64,000 bases of DNA from contig OZ017756.1 in the NCBI GenBank assembly GCA_963969365.1, positions 1,116,001 through 1,180,000 of the forward strand, in the 5' to 3' direction. Of this stretch, positions 36,123 to 48,715 are shown in pieces. The notes beneath the pieces were generated by a model, which had not been told where the DNA came from, made no database searches, and was given only the letters and a program-made list of their open reading frames with translations. Source of the stretch: Asterochloris sp. CNOR1. Its lineage: Eukaryota; Chlorophyta; Trebouxiophyceae; Trebouxiales; Trebouxiaceae. The stretch's first letter is position 1; each line of letters starts with the position of its first letter. The translations under genes and the position numbers were made by a program.

Positions 36123-37314
36123 ACCATCCCGCTGCATATACCTGCAGCAAGGCAGATGAATGCCATGCTGTGTACTGAAAGGATAACAGGGCGCCTTGTG
36201 TGGTCCAGTCTGTCATTAATGCACGCATGGCTGACACTATTTTATGTGGGCTGCAGCTGGTAGACAGCAAAGACAGGGCTGACAAGGCTGAGAGCCAGGT
36301 GAGGGAGCTCAGTTCCATGGCCATCAGCTGAGAATCGTTAAGTCCAGAGTGGAGCGTACAGAGCGGAGGATGCAGACGAGGTGGCTGTGCTCTAGCAGCA
36401 GATGGCAGACGCCCGGGGACAGCAGGAGCAGTTTGGGTGGAGCAGTGTTGTCAGCCTTGACACTGTCACTGTCCCAGCTTGCGAATCTGCTGGCCAGAGT
36501 TACGAGCAGCACCTGAGCGTTCTACAGGCCCTTTGTCCTGCACCCTAGGGCCTGTATCAGCCTCATGCGGGCCTGACTGGCTGCATGCAAGGCTGTGCTG
36601 TACTACATCATGTAAATGATATGCTGTACTACATCATGTAAATGATATGCTGCATGGGTGCAGCAGTGTGCCACGAGCTGGCTTGGCTTGGTTTGCCGCT
36701 GAGTTAGCAAGGGTGGCCTGCCCTTGCCACCTATGATTTGTGCTTCCCTCAAGCTCTCACCATACCTCGTTCTCCATTTATCAGCAGTCATGCTATGTTA
36801 AGCAGCAGGTAGGTACAGGACACGCAAAGCATGCAACAGGCGAGCTGGCCACTGAGCGAGGTGAAAGCTGCAGCCTCCTGCTGCTCAAACAAGCAGAATC
36901 ATGGCTAAATGCCTTGAGTGCAGATGGTTCCATTCTCAAAGACCAGCACAAGAGGTCTTGGTAGACCATCCTTCGGGTAGGTGCAAGCACGACAGTAGGT
37001 GTGGCTTCGAGCCACCGCTGATGTTGCATACCTGTTGGCTGCAGATGGCTTGAGCAGAGTGACATGGCCACCTGGACCCAGCATGCTGCCTTTCTACGTC
37101 ATTGAGGAATTGGCAGTGACTGCAAGCTAAAAAGAAGGCTGCATAATCATCTTACACCAGCCAGGGAAAAAAATTCTCCATGTAGAATCAATTGGATCTG
37201 CGCTGCACCTGATTAAGAGCGATTTGCCGTGCAGATTTAGCCTGCTGCACTTCAAGCAAAAAGTCTATGACTGCTGGACATGGTGGTCGTGAGGGGAGCG
37301 TCTGACAGGCTGAA
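36123..37314. other. Spacer before the MBO2 3' end; short tandem duplication inside
   Basis: No gene recognised. A 26-bp unit containing ACATCATGTAAATGATAT occurs twice in tandem at 36597-36648, and its centre is nearly palindromic. The right end should include the 3' untranslated region of the minus-strand gene that stops at 37315. Confidence 0.5.
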
Positions 37315-40300
37315 TCAAATGACGATCTCGCGTGGACGTGGCAGCTGGATGTGGCGCATGGTGCTGCTCGCCTCGCTGGGCTTGAAGGGGGCAAAGCCGC
37401 CATAGGGTTTGGGGATGCCTAGGTCCTCAGGGATGTAGGCATTGGGGCGTCCCTCGGCCATGGAGGGCACTGCAGTGTCCTGCTCCTCCTGTGCCTGGCG
37501 CAGCAGCTGGGCCTGCAGGCAGGGTATCCATCTGGCTAGGGATTTTGAGCGCATGACGAGGTCCTGTCAGACACAAGAGCTCCCAGCCACCATGTAGGGT
37601 GTGTGATAGCTGAGTGCCTGCATTAGTTGACAACATCGACCAACCATCTATATAAGCGGGTGCGTTCAGCAGCAGCAGCAGCTGCGGCAGCACGGCGTGC
37701 ACCTGCTCGCGCATGTCCGCCAGCTGCTGCCGCTCCCGCAGAATGCGCTGCCACTCGCGCTCAGCATCCTCTGTGGGCGGCTCCCCAGCCTGCAGGCAGT
37801 TTGTGAGGGCAATCGCGGGTGCAAAGGCATACAGTGTAGGCGCCCTGATGCCGATAGCAGCTGCAGAGCTGGCTGTCAAGGCTGGACGCTGAACGAGCCA
37901 CCTAGCTGAGCCAGTGCGAATCTCCGCCATGTTGCAGATGCTGCATCTGTCATGCACAGGCTGCTGTCATGGAAGCTGATCCCAAAGGACAGGGCTGGAG
38001 CGCATGACGGCCTTGTAGCGCTGATGGCCGCCTGGTAGCAACAAGAGCTGCAAGGGACTTGCTGACACCTCCACCACCCACACCAGCTGGGGACGCTCTG
38101 TTGCGGACACATGTGTCTCCAAGCTGCAGCAGGGCCCTGGCCACACAGACAGGACTCCTACCCCTGAATCATGCACAGGGTATAACACCATCTATGAGAG
38201 GCCTGCCGCAGTCCCTGCAAGCTACTATACATTGCTGGGGCCCGTACACTGTGCACAGGCCTGCCGGCTGCTGCAGTGCTTGCAGTGCAGGCATCCTGCA
38301 GGGCAGTCTCAGCGCAAATGCAATGATTCCGCTGCCGTGGCAGGCCTGCACAGGATCAGAGGCATGCGCACGCCACAAGATGGCATGCAGCCAAACAAAG
38401 CCATAGGGGTGCTGCACCCCCTGGAAACGCACCTCTAGTCTTTGCATTGCTTCAGCAAGCAAGACCTCCAGTTCCTGCTGCTGTGCCCCCAGCTTGATGC
38501 CTGTGGCCTGCCACATAGAGAGCTCGCTGACTGTGGCCATCATACGCCGCGTCACACTGCGCAGGCGGACCTGAAAGTCGTTGACCTGCAGGGAGTGAGC
38601 TGCAACATTGACTGTGGGTGCACTCACAAGAGCAAGCTGGGGGGAGGAGGGGAGGCTGAGTGCCTTTAGCAGGGCACACACAGCAAGGTTACCTTCTGAG
38701 CCAGGCACAGGGTGTCCTCCCGCCCCTCGGCTGCCAGGGAGCGAAGGCGATCAGATAGGCCACCCAGCTCCTCCAGGATGAGGTCCTTCTCCAGCAGAGC
38801 CTCACGCCGTCCATGCAGACGCTCCTCCAGCTGGCTGATCTTGGCACATAGCTCCTCTCGATCAGGGATCTTGCCCTCTAATCGCCGCCACCTGCGGGCA
38901 GCAGTGAATCTGTGGGAGGCAGATCAGGAGCGCTCAAATTGCTTCATGCTCTTGGCTGCAGATGCAGCCTTGGACAACTTGGATGCTGTACAACATTTCC
39001 TAGTCAGAGATGTTGCAGCCCTAACCAGCATTGCTCCGCCCCTCCACAAGCCAATACACCTCTCCAGTGAGCTGCTCAATGATCCTCGAATGTGGACAAA
39101 CTCCTTTGCTTGCCATTGTGTTACCCATTGCGTTGTTGGGCACAGCTTCAATGGCCCAATCCCATGGCACAGAGCCTGCTGCAGCCCCCCACAACCCAAA
39201 GCGCAGGCAGCACACCGCAGGCCCTTGTTGACAGAGCTCTTCAGCAGAAGTGGACCCCTCCATCCTCCTTCATAGCACCTGGCTTGACGCCCAGATATTG
39301 TGGAGCAGCCACTCACCGCTCTTTGTTGGCAGGACTCTCCAGCTGCAGGGCCAACTCCTCGGCCTGCCGCCGTGTCTCCAGCAGCTGTGTCTTGATGCAT
39401 GTGATGTCCAGGTCTACTCCTGGGATGATGGGCAGCAGCCGCTTGGGCACCTCCACTGCCCGCACCATCTCAGCCACCTCCAGCCTCAGCAACCGGATCT
39501 CGTCCTCCCTCCGCTGCAGGGCCATTTGGCCTACAAGCAAGTGTAAAAAGGGTTCAGGAGTTCTCGAGCTTCAGGTATCACTGCCTTCATGCTATCTGCC
39601 AACATCTGGGTCTCAGCCTGGCCTTGCACAGTGCTGCACACCTGAGAGGCTCCCGTGAAATGAAAGTGCCTGGTGGTCGAGCAAGATTGCGTGCTTGTGC
39701 TTGCAGCCTGCGTATAGCCCTCAGGAGTGGCAGCTGGGGCCAAGAGACGTCATCTAGAGGCCTGAAAGAGCTGTTCAAATTGCAGAATGGGCGCTGTGCA
39801 ACACCCACAAGACACCCACCAGCACTGCAGGGCTGGACAGTGCCTCACCCTTCTTCATGACCTCTTCCTGGATATTGGCCTTCTCGTACAGAATGCACAA
39901 CTCATCATTGCGGTCAATCATGCAGATGCCCGTGTAGTTCCTGGCCTCAATTGCACCCTCATACTCCTGCAGGGCGGGGCATGGGTCACGTTGCTGCACT
40001 GGGGTGAAAGTCAGATTTCGCAGGAGGCACTCTCATTTTGGCAGTCGGCGCCAGAACAGGCAGGCACCACCCTGTTCTCTATTGTCACCACCAGGCTTGC
40101 GGGTGGCTCAGGACTGCAGAGCTCCCATTGCTTTGCAGGCGGCACCGCCATGAGATTGGAAAGCACCCATCAGAGGGCGGCCTGCCCACTTGCCCAGGCT
40201 GGATAGTCATCAGGCATGTGAAAAGCTACAATGTGAGCAGCTGCAGTGCACACATCAGCAGCATGCAGCACAGATGCGCTGAGAATCGGTGCAGGCAGCA

Positions 40301-43300
40301 TCACCTTGCGCAGCTTCAGCATGTCGCGTTCTGCGGCATTGATGACAGCATTGAGCTTGTCAATCTCAGCAATCTGCTCATCAACCATGGTCTGGCGCTT
40401 TCTGAAGTGCACCGAGCACCTGCAGGCAGCAGCTTCAGGTTGTGCGGCCATAATGGGGCTGTCTATGGACTCTGAGCATCACGGGGAAGTGGTCTGGTGC
40501 AGTTAGCATGCCTTCACAGACCTGCCACCGTGCTCAGGTCTTGATCCACAATCTAGCCACATGCAGCATGAGCCCAAAGCTCAGACCTGTATGAGCCCAG
40601 CTACATAGGCGCTTAAAAAGCTCACTTGTTGAGCTCACTGCGCTGTTGATCTCTGCTGCTGACTGACTGCCCATGCTCTGACTGCGCTCGCTCCAGCAGC
40701 TTCTGTTTGTTGATCTCCTCGCCACGCAGGATCTACATGAGATGCCTTGAAAGCATGACTGGTGCCACCAACAGAACACTGAGGTCTGTGATTGTCGCAA
40801 GCACAGCTTGGGCACCTAAGCTGCACGCTATGCTGAACCCCTGGCAGGCAGCACAATGCGCAGGCAGCAGCAGCATGCCACCTTCACCAGCTTCACCAGC
40901 ACAATATATACCAGCAACCTGTGAATTACATCAAGCAGACAGAGCAGGACATCACCTCAAACTCATTGCCCAGCATCTTGAGCTTTTCTTTCAGCTCTGC
41001 AATACCCTGCCCTGCCACCGCGACGAGGCTGACAAATTTGTTGCGCTGGTTCTTGACCAGCTCATACAGCTGCTGGAAGTCACGCACCCGCGTCTGGGTC
41101 TGCTTGTGCACCCGCTTCAGGTCCTGCAGTGAGGAGGGGCAGGGGTCAGGAGACCCAATGTCCCAGCTGTTTCCCATACCAGCCATCTCTACAAGGAACG
41201 CTTTCCTGCCGTTGCCTGACAGCCTCATGAGCCAGCTCTGCATTTCAGCAGGAGTTACACAGTAGGCACAGGAGGTCAGCACAGCCCATGTCAATTACAG
41301 CCTTCCGCTGTCTAGCGGTGCCTGCAGCCTCCTCACCACACCATTAGCCGCCTGAGAGCGACCTCATTGCAGCAACATCAGCCACGGCAGGCTTGTGTCT
41401 AAGCACAGACTCCAGCAGGTCAGCCCCAGCATCAAGACTGTCTGACAGACGCACCTCCACCACAAGCTGTTTCAGGGAGACCTCCTCGCCAGCCTCCCGC
41501 GCCTGCCGCGCATTTTCGGCTGCCAGGCTGGCAATACGTGTGCGCTGCGAGGTAAGGGCCCTGATGGCCTGCAGGCGCTCTGCCTCCTCCTGCACAACAG
41601 CATCCATGGTAACCACCCACAGCCAGTTGGGCCGCTGCACTGCTTGGTGTCTTTGGGACTGCCTCTCCCTCATCCTGTCTCAGGGACACAACAGAACGCT
41701 GTCTACGGCGGCTTTAAAGATGATGCCTGCTCGGATGCAGTACATCAAGGCTGATTCAGAGGTGCAGAGAGCTGACCCCGCGGCTGTACACTTCTGCGCT
41801 GCATCTTTCTTTTGAGCCCTCACCCACCTGTTTCATGATGCCAATTTCATCTTCCAGGGCCTGTATTTCTTCCCAGCTGGCTTTGAAGAGCGCATTCTTT
41901 GTGTCGCCCTGCAGGGAGGCATGCATTCAGATTGGTTTGTTACAGACCCAAACTAATGCTGGTAATGCATCTGTGCAGCACTTGAAGGATTGCAGCCGAC
42001 AGCACAGCCTCATCAAGTTTGTAGCACTCCTGCAGCCATCACTGGCAGCCCCAAGCAGGCCAATCCAGAGCCACACCCGTTTCTCCTCTTTGAGGAAAGC
42101 GTTGATGAGGATGTCTGTGTCCCGTTTGAGGTCTGTAACGGCCTGCTGGGCCTCTGATTGCTGGTGCTGGATCTGTGCAAGGTGCTTACTTCCTGCCTCC
42201 TTGGAGGCCATCAAGGGTGGCAGCTGGTCCTGCAGGGCAAGCAAATTGAGCACCTGAAACAGGATGCTGATAGGGAGCCGTGTATGCTCAAGACAAGTTG
42301 AGGAGCAAAGGTGGCCTGTGTGGCGCGGTGTACATGTGGCTGCAGCTAAGAAGCCTCCACCAGACACCACTGTCTGGTGCCCTGTGCGGCAGGGCCTCAT
42401 GGCAGCCAGCAGCAGCAGGTGTGAGCATGAACATCTGGCCCAACAGCTCAACTGAGATGGATTTGATGCTCTCAGCATGGCTGGCACGCACCTGCGCAGC
42501 TTTCAAAGCCCCCTCTGCCGCATGCAGGTGCCTGAACGCCTTTTCACGATTCAGCATTCGACGGCTAAGCATGTCACGCTCCCGCTTAGTGGCTGCCACC
42601 CGCGCATCCAGCTCCATATCGTGTCCTACCTGCAGCGCAGGCTCAGTGAGAGGCATGGCACCAGGACCTGTACATGTGGGTTGAAAACGTCGTGTGCCAG
42701 CTGACCCCACATCACACACATTGCATATTGATGATGATGTCTGAGAACAGGGGTCCTGTCTCTCCTAGCTTATAGCTAAGCATCCCCATCAGATTGCATG
42801 GCCACAGCCAGTCCCTCACAAATGAAAGGTGCCCACCTGCTCACCCTGGACACTGCAAATGTCAGCCTCCCGGCATGTAACTTTGCATGTCACGTTGCTA
42901 ACTGCTTGCATGCTTTGTAACCCTCCTGCTGTTGATGACATTGGCCCTGGCTTCGTTATATCACCCACTTGCTCTGCCTGCAAGCTCTCAGCCATTCTTG
43001 CTGCACAGCTCATCCCCAACGACAGGCAAATGAGCTGATGCATAGTGCTGCGGACTGCAGGCTGCAGGCAGCCCACCAAAACCCCACAGCTCCCACCCGC
43101 TCGGCCTGTGCATTCTCGGCTTCCAGGCGCGCGATCTCCAGGTCCTTGCGGATGTCATCCTCAGCCCGCTGCTTGGCCTCAATGGCCACATTGGCGCGGT
43201 CAATGGCGCCCTGCATGCTGTTGAGCCGCGCCTGCAGGCCCCGTACCTTGTCGTGAAAGCCAGCCCTGCAGGCAGGGGCCAGGCAAGCCCTTACAATCAT

Positions 43301-45228
43301 TTCACTAAAGATGCAGGCAGGGATGCAACTGCTGGGGATCTGTGCAGCGTCCATGCCATGGTACAAACAATGACAGACCAGGTAGTGTGCCTCTGCCAGG
43401 ATGCATGGCGGCAGCAAAAGTGGTTTTGGACAGTCGGTCACTCCAGCAGTGACCAACTCTCCACTTCAGCAGACCTTGCTAAGTATCAAGTGATGGCAGG
43501 CAGAGCAGACTCACAGCTGCTTCTACTGTGGTCTGTGCTGTACAAGCAGGAAGAATCTGTTCTGAGCTTGACGAGGAGCAGTGCTACATGATGGCAGGTG
43601 AGCATCATGATGTGCTTTGCATCTGTGCGGCAGAAGGCTTTAAGGCGTGGAGCCAAACTCACAGCTGGCCGTCCTGCTGAGTGAGCCTGGCCTGCAGCTG
43701 GTCCTCCTGCGTGTGCACGCCCTTGAGAGCATTGACCAGCAGATCGACCGCACGCCGCGTCTTGGCTGGGCCCACGCTCTCTTTGTCCAGCTCTATTTTC
43801 TCAGCTGACACCTGCCCGCCCAGCACCTGCCGCTCCTGATCCATCTGCATGCGGCAGCTGGAACACTGTCAACATCTGCACCTTCATGGGAGCAGCAACC
43901 GTTCTAGGCAACTGTGCATAAGCAGGAGCCATTTAGGTGCGCTGCGCGCCACCAGGCAAGGATGATGGCAGTTGTGTGTGTGCAGCGTGAGTCAGACCAG
44001 ATCTGCCAGAACAAAGAATGCCAACACAGAGGATGCAGCTGTGCAGGAACAGGTCTGGCAGGGCATGGGCTCAGGCACACAGTGCTGCAACTTGCCTTCT
44101 CCAGAGCAGCCCTCAGGGTGCCCAGCTCCTGCTCAGCGACTGCCCGCTTGTCTGCTTCCCCACGCACATCAGCTGATAAGTGCATCAGGTCGTCATGCAG
44201 TGCGTCCAGCTGAGGCTGCAGCGTCTGCACAGACACACAGGAGCTATCAGGCACTGGGCAGCGCCACCAGCAGGCATGCATGCCCAACCCACTGCTGCAC
44301 CATTGCCAGGCAGTGCTTCGCCAGTATCACTCTAAGCTGAGCCATTGATCAAAGACACCAAGTACCGATGTGTCGGGGACATGGATGGCAGCTGAGAGGC
44401 ATGAATGCTAGAGTCTATGAGACCCCTGGCTGTCATCCACCATGCCCACTCCCCGTGACAAAGTGCACTCTGCCTCCCTGCAGCCACTACTCACCGCTCG
44501 GTGGGCATCCTCAATCTCCTGCAGGCGTTCCCGCAGCTCATTGCGCTGCCGCTGCAGCTCCCCCACCTCCAGCGCGCACATCTGCTCTCGCTCCTGCGCC
44601 ACCACCACCTCCTGGTGGGCAGCCTCCACGTCCTCCCGCAGCAGGCGCTCAGCCTCGGGGTCATGCTGGCTGGCGCTGGCTGTTGCAGCCAACTCCGCCT
44701 GGGACTGCGACTCCTGCAGCAAGCAAGAAAGGCTTGGGCACTGAATGCAGCTGCCGCAGGCAGGGTGGCTAGTGTCTGGCAGCCTGCTGGGTGCAGGCAT
44801 TGAGCAGACCACCACACACCCATGTAGACCAGTTGCTCCACAAGCCAATCGCGAGTTGGCTGTACACGCCTGCTGGCTGCCCAGCCATTGATGATGACTT
44901 GGCAGCTTGGCTGCTACGTCACACCTCTAGTTGACGCTTTAGGCCCTTGGCCTCCTCCAGCAGCATCTTCTCATTGGACATGGCCACCACAAAGTGCTTG
45001 TGGATGCTGGCATAGTGCTGCTTGGCATCTTGAGCCTGCTCCGTCGTGATCTCGCCACTGGTGACCAGCTGCTCCACGTCCTGTGAGGCACTCAGCTTTC
45101 AGCCTGGCACTCAAAGGCAGCAATCCAGCATATACGAGTGCGATACTAAGGAGAGTATCCACCTTGAAGGCACGGCTGTTCGTCACATCCAGGAGCAGCT
45201 CTGATTCGATGGTGCTGAGGCCATCCAT
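37315..45228 (-). CDS. MBO2: CCDC146/MBO2-family coiled-coil protein of centrioles and cilia, many exons
   Basis: Long coiled-coil protein. The Chlamydomonas homologue MBO2 is needed for normal flagellar waveform, and animal CCDC146 is centriolar and ciliary. Family hallmarks near the C-terminus are ARNYTGICMIDRNDELCILY (about 39880-39940), LEKDLILEELGGLSDRL (about 38750), TRRMMATVSELSMWQA (about 38530), EDAEREWQRILRERQQL (about 37750) and the ending PNAYIPEDLGIPKPYGGFAP then FKPSEASSTMRHI (about 37340-37440). Upstream exons at 39300-45200 are heptad-rich, for example LVEAQ-like helices near 43200 and LRERLQEIEDAHRA near 44520. The start MDGLSTIESELLLDV at 45228 is the first in-frame Met of a plausible first exon. 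CCDC39 and CFAP58 were considered, but the C-terminal signature favours CCDC146. MICU lies head to head, 216 bp away. Confidence 0.88.
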
Positions 45229-45444
45229 GCTTGAGGGAGCAGCTGAAGCAGCAAGGCCAGCTAGCAGACTCAGATTGGCATGGTACCAGTCACTCGGCCA
45301 GCTTGACACGGATGCAGATGAGGCTTGCTTGAGCACACTCTACTTTCGTCCATATCCTCTTTTTAAGGCCATGTAGGTCTCACAGGGCGGCAACTTTTCT
45401 TTCTTTGCTACCCATGCGCAATCTGCTCCTCCATCCCTCGCACA
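45229..45444. promoter_or_regulatory. Short divergent promoter region between MBO2 and MICU
   Basis: 216 bp separate the proposed start codons of the two divergent genes, so they must share or overlap core promoter and 5' leader sequence. I see no clear TATA box. If either start is further out, the gap is even smaller. The regulatory role is inferred from position only. Confidence 0.5.
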
Positions 45445-48400
45445 ATGAGCAGAAGGACCCTGCAATCGCTCTGCAGGCTGTCAAGACAGGCTGCTTGTCC
45501 GAAAAGTAGCGGATCTGGACACCCTTGGCCCATCGCTCTTGCTGCTGCTTACTGTTCAGGCAACGACTACAGGTGTGGCAGGCATTGGATTGTGAGCTGT
45601 CAGGCTGCTTTTCATCCTCAAGGGCACAATGGGTTTTCACGTGAGTGCATTGCCTGTCTGCAGGGCCACCTGGAGCCTGGCACAGCTCGCAGGTGCAGCA
45701 GTGGCTGCACTTTTGTGTTGCCAGAGTGCACATGCTGAGGGCAACCTGCAGCACCAGGAGCCAGTGGCTCCCACTGAGGCCTTGTCGGCAAGCATGGCTT
45801 AAGGTCTTGGATTTGCAGGACACTGTCTTTACCTTATCAGAGCCTGAACCAGTCCTATCTGCCCTGCAGACGTGGCACATCATCCCCTTACACAGACGCC
45901 AACGAACATTTTTTAAGTGAGTCTGCCCTGAGGCTCGTATCAGAGCGCAGCTGCAAACTCCTGAACAGCCTGCTCAATGCCTGCAGGTACGAAAAGAGAA
46001 TCAGGGACCTCAGCTCTGCAGAGAAGGTCTTCGAGTACTTTGCAACTGAGGCAAAGGATGACGACACCAGGTCAGTGAGCTGGGTGAGATAGTAATTGTG
46101 GCGTCAGGTCAGAGGCAGGCAGCTGGCTGGTGATGTTGAACGCCAGGCCACCTGTGCTTTACTCAGACAGGTGTGCACCTGTCTACGAGCTTGCAATGGC
46201 CCAGCAGACAGGTGGACGTGGTTTCTGCTGATGCCCTGTGCTCGTTGCAGGTACATGAAACCAGAGGGCCTGCTGAGTGCCATCATCGCTGTGTACCCAC
46301 CAGAAGGGTCCGGCGTAGAGCGGGCGGGAGCCTTGCCAGGAGAACGCAGACCTGCTACAGTTGAAGGCAGTCGCCTGGTGGGCTGCATGTTGCACTGCTG
46401 CACTGAGCAAATTTGCCTGCTGCAAGGGCTACATAGCTGCTGCCTCCAGCTTTCACCCACCAGCTGGCGCACCCATCAAATGTGCGGGCACACCGTGCGG
46501 CCAGGCTTGAATTGAATGCTGTTCCTGCTGCAGGAGAGTGACTTCTTCAAGCTGTTTGATGTGGACGGGGACGGGCTGGTGTCCTTCTATGAGTACCTCA
46601 TGCTGGTCACCTTCCTCTCCATTCCACCTGAGGTACCAGAATGGCTGCTGGCAATCTGCAGCGCAAGGGTCCCTCACGATGCTCTACCCAACAGCTCAGG
46701 CACAGATGTGTAATAGCTGGCCTGGACCATTCACATTGCCATGTGGTCCCCTCAACTAGAGACGAGAGGCGGTCGGACCCCGATCCCATGCATCCTACAT
46801 GCAGGAGGTGAGGATGGCTTTCGGCATGTTTGACGTGGACGACAACGGCACCATTGACCTCCAGGAATTCACAGCCATCACAGACTCCCTCCGGACGCGC
46901 AGCAAAAGGGCGCGGCAGATGCCCGCCAGTGCCAGTCAGCAAGAGTGAGCTCCTTACACGTGTGCCTGTAGACTCCTGCGCCGTGCAGTCGAGGCTTGCT
47001 GAGTTCCAAAAGGCAGGACATACAGGGTGGTCAGGCTGGCTCACAGTTGCTGTCAAGTCAGCTCTTAGTTTGGTGCACTGGCCAGCACAGCGCTGCTGCT
47101 GCTGCTGCGGACTGCAGGCACGACCGCAAGGGCCTGCAGAGTGCTGAGTCCACTCAAGCTGGCAACGCCTACTCATGCCCAGCTCTTGCTAACCCTTCTC
47201 ACATCAGTGCCTGCAGGGATGAGTGCGACGGCCTGCTCCGCCACTTCTTTGGCCCCAAGGGCGACAAGCGCCTCAGCCTGGAGACCTTTAACCAGTTTCT
47301 GGAGCAGCTGCATGCGGAGCTGGTCCGCCTAGAGTTTGCCCATTATGACCACCGCGGCCAGGTGAGTTTTGCAGTTGAGCAAGGGGCTGCCTGCAACAGG
47401 TCAGGCAGCAGATGAGCGGTGGCTGGACAGCTGGCGGCCTTGCAGTCATGCCGTCGCCAATGCTGCAGGGCCTGCTGTATGTAGTCCAGCCTGCTGGCCC
47501 CTCGCAATGGCAGCAAGCCTGCAAAGAGGTGCTGGTGGCCCCGTCTTATTGCATGCTGGCAGACAGTCCAGGCTACTGTGCCCCCTGTACTGGTCCTGCA
47601 GGGTTACATCAAGGGCATTGACTTTGCTCGCAGCCTGGCCGGCAGTGTGCCCACCAGCCAGGTTGACTCATACCTGGACAGGGCAGATGCCCTGCCTGAG
47701 AAGCTGGCCAATGCTCAGGTGAGGGCTTGTGTGACTGCACTGGCCCTCTAGTATGTATATTTCAAGAAGCATCAGCACCTCATGATGAGCTGGCATTTGT
47801 GCCAGGATTTGCTGAGGCGCATAATGTCCAGTGAGAAAAATGCCCAACAGAGGAGCTGGCCCAATGCTTACTTCGGCCTGGCAGGGCTGGCCCCTAATGC
47901 CTGCCGCTCACGCAGGCCAGGAGCACAGGCGCCCATGTCTTGTCTACCTTTTAGCATTGCAGCGGTTTGACTGATGCTTTGAAAAGCTGATCAGTACTGT
48001 CGGAGTACGCTGTTGCCATAGAACTGGGCAGCCCTGCTTAACAAGCCTGGGCCTGTGCAGGTGTCTCTTGAGGAGTTTCAGCGTTTTGCCTCATTGAGGA
48101 GGCACCTGAAGGAGCTGACTGTGGCCCTGATGTTCTTCCATCAGACCACAGGCAGCTTCACAATGAACGATTTCAAGGTGAGTCTGCCCTGTGCACTGAG
48201 CTTGGGGCGTGTTCCTTGGATGCAGCCGCTGTGTAAGAACAAGCTGGCTCCTTGAGTACTGGTCCTGTGCTGCAGAGGGCCACCCAAAAGTTGTCTCACA
48301 AGACACTCCCCCAGCCAATGCTGGACATCATTTTCAACCTTTTTGAGCACAAGGAGGATAGCCTGGCGACATCCGAGTTCCTGAATGTGCTCCGACGCAG

Positions 48401-48491
48401 GGAGGGCCACTCTCTGGACCACGGCAACACCAACCCTTCGAGTGGCTCTGGGGGGTTCTTCTCCTGTCTCAGTGAATGCATGACCAAGTAG
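45445..48491 (+). CDS. MICU: MICU-type mitochondrial calcium uptake protein (EF-hand)
   Basis: EF-hand gatekeeper of the mitochondrial calcium uniporter, expected in the intermembrane space or at the inner membrane. The first exon, MSRRTLQSLCRLSRQAACP, is Arg/Ser-rich and lacks acidic residues, like a mitochondrial presequence. Diagnostic parts follow: RRQRTFFKYEKRIRDLSSAE across an intron (45872-46010), YMKPEGLLSAIIAVYPP (about 46255), and a canonical EF-hand DVDGDGLVSFYE (about 46560). A second canonical loop, DVDDNGTIDLQE, lies at about 46830. Then come FFGPKGDKRLSLETFNQFL (about 47250), LRLEFAHYD-like LVRLEFAHYDHRGQ (about 47325), and a degenerate third hand, LFEHKEDSLATSEFLNVLRR (about 48340). 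The Cys-containing C-terminus ends CLSECMTK at the stop 48489. The order matches plant MICU. The exons between presequence and RRQRT are the least certain. Confidence 0.9.
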
Positions 48492-48715
48492 TGCGTGGGT
48501 CCTGCTTGCTATTTTGCTTGAATGTTTAGTTCTTACTGTCTGTTACATCATTTCGAAGTGCAGCATATAATGAAACACATATGTAGCATAAACAGCCAAA
48601 CAGCAGTTCAAAAAGGTGGGAGCACAGGGAACAACTGGAACTTCGAAAAGCATGAAACGATTGAACTGTTGCCTGATCTGGCCACCAGCTCAGCCACACT
48701 AGGTGGGGTACTGAT
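48492..48715. other. Convergent 3' intergenic region (MICU / hydrolase)
   Basis: 224 bp between two facing stop codons, so the two 3' untranslated regions must be short or overlap. No other feature is visible. Confidence 0.5.

Noticed and set aside
37315-45228. CCDC39/CFAP58-type axonemal coiled coil
   Set aside because: The C-terminal signature PNAYIPEDL...FKPSE...MRHI and the IDRNDELCILYEK motif belong to CCDC146/MBO2.
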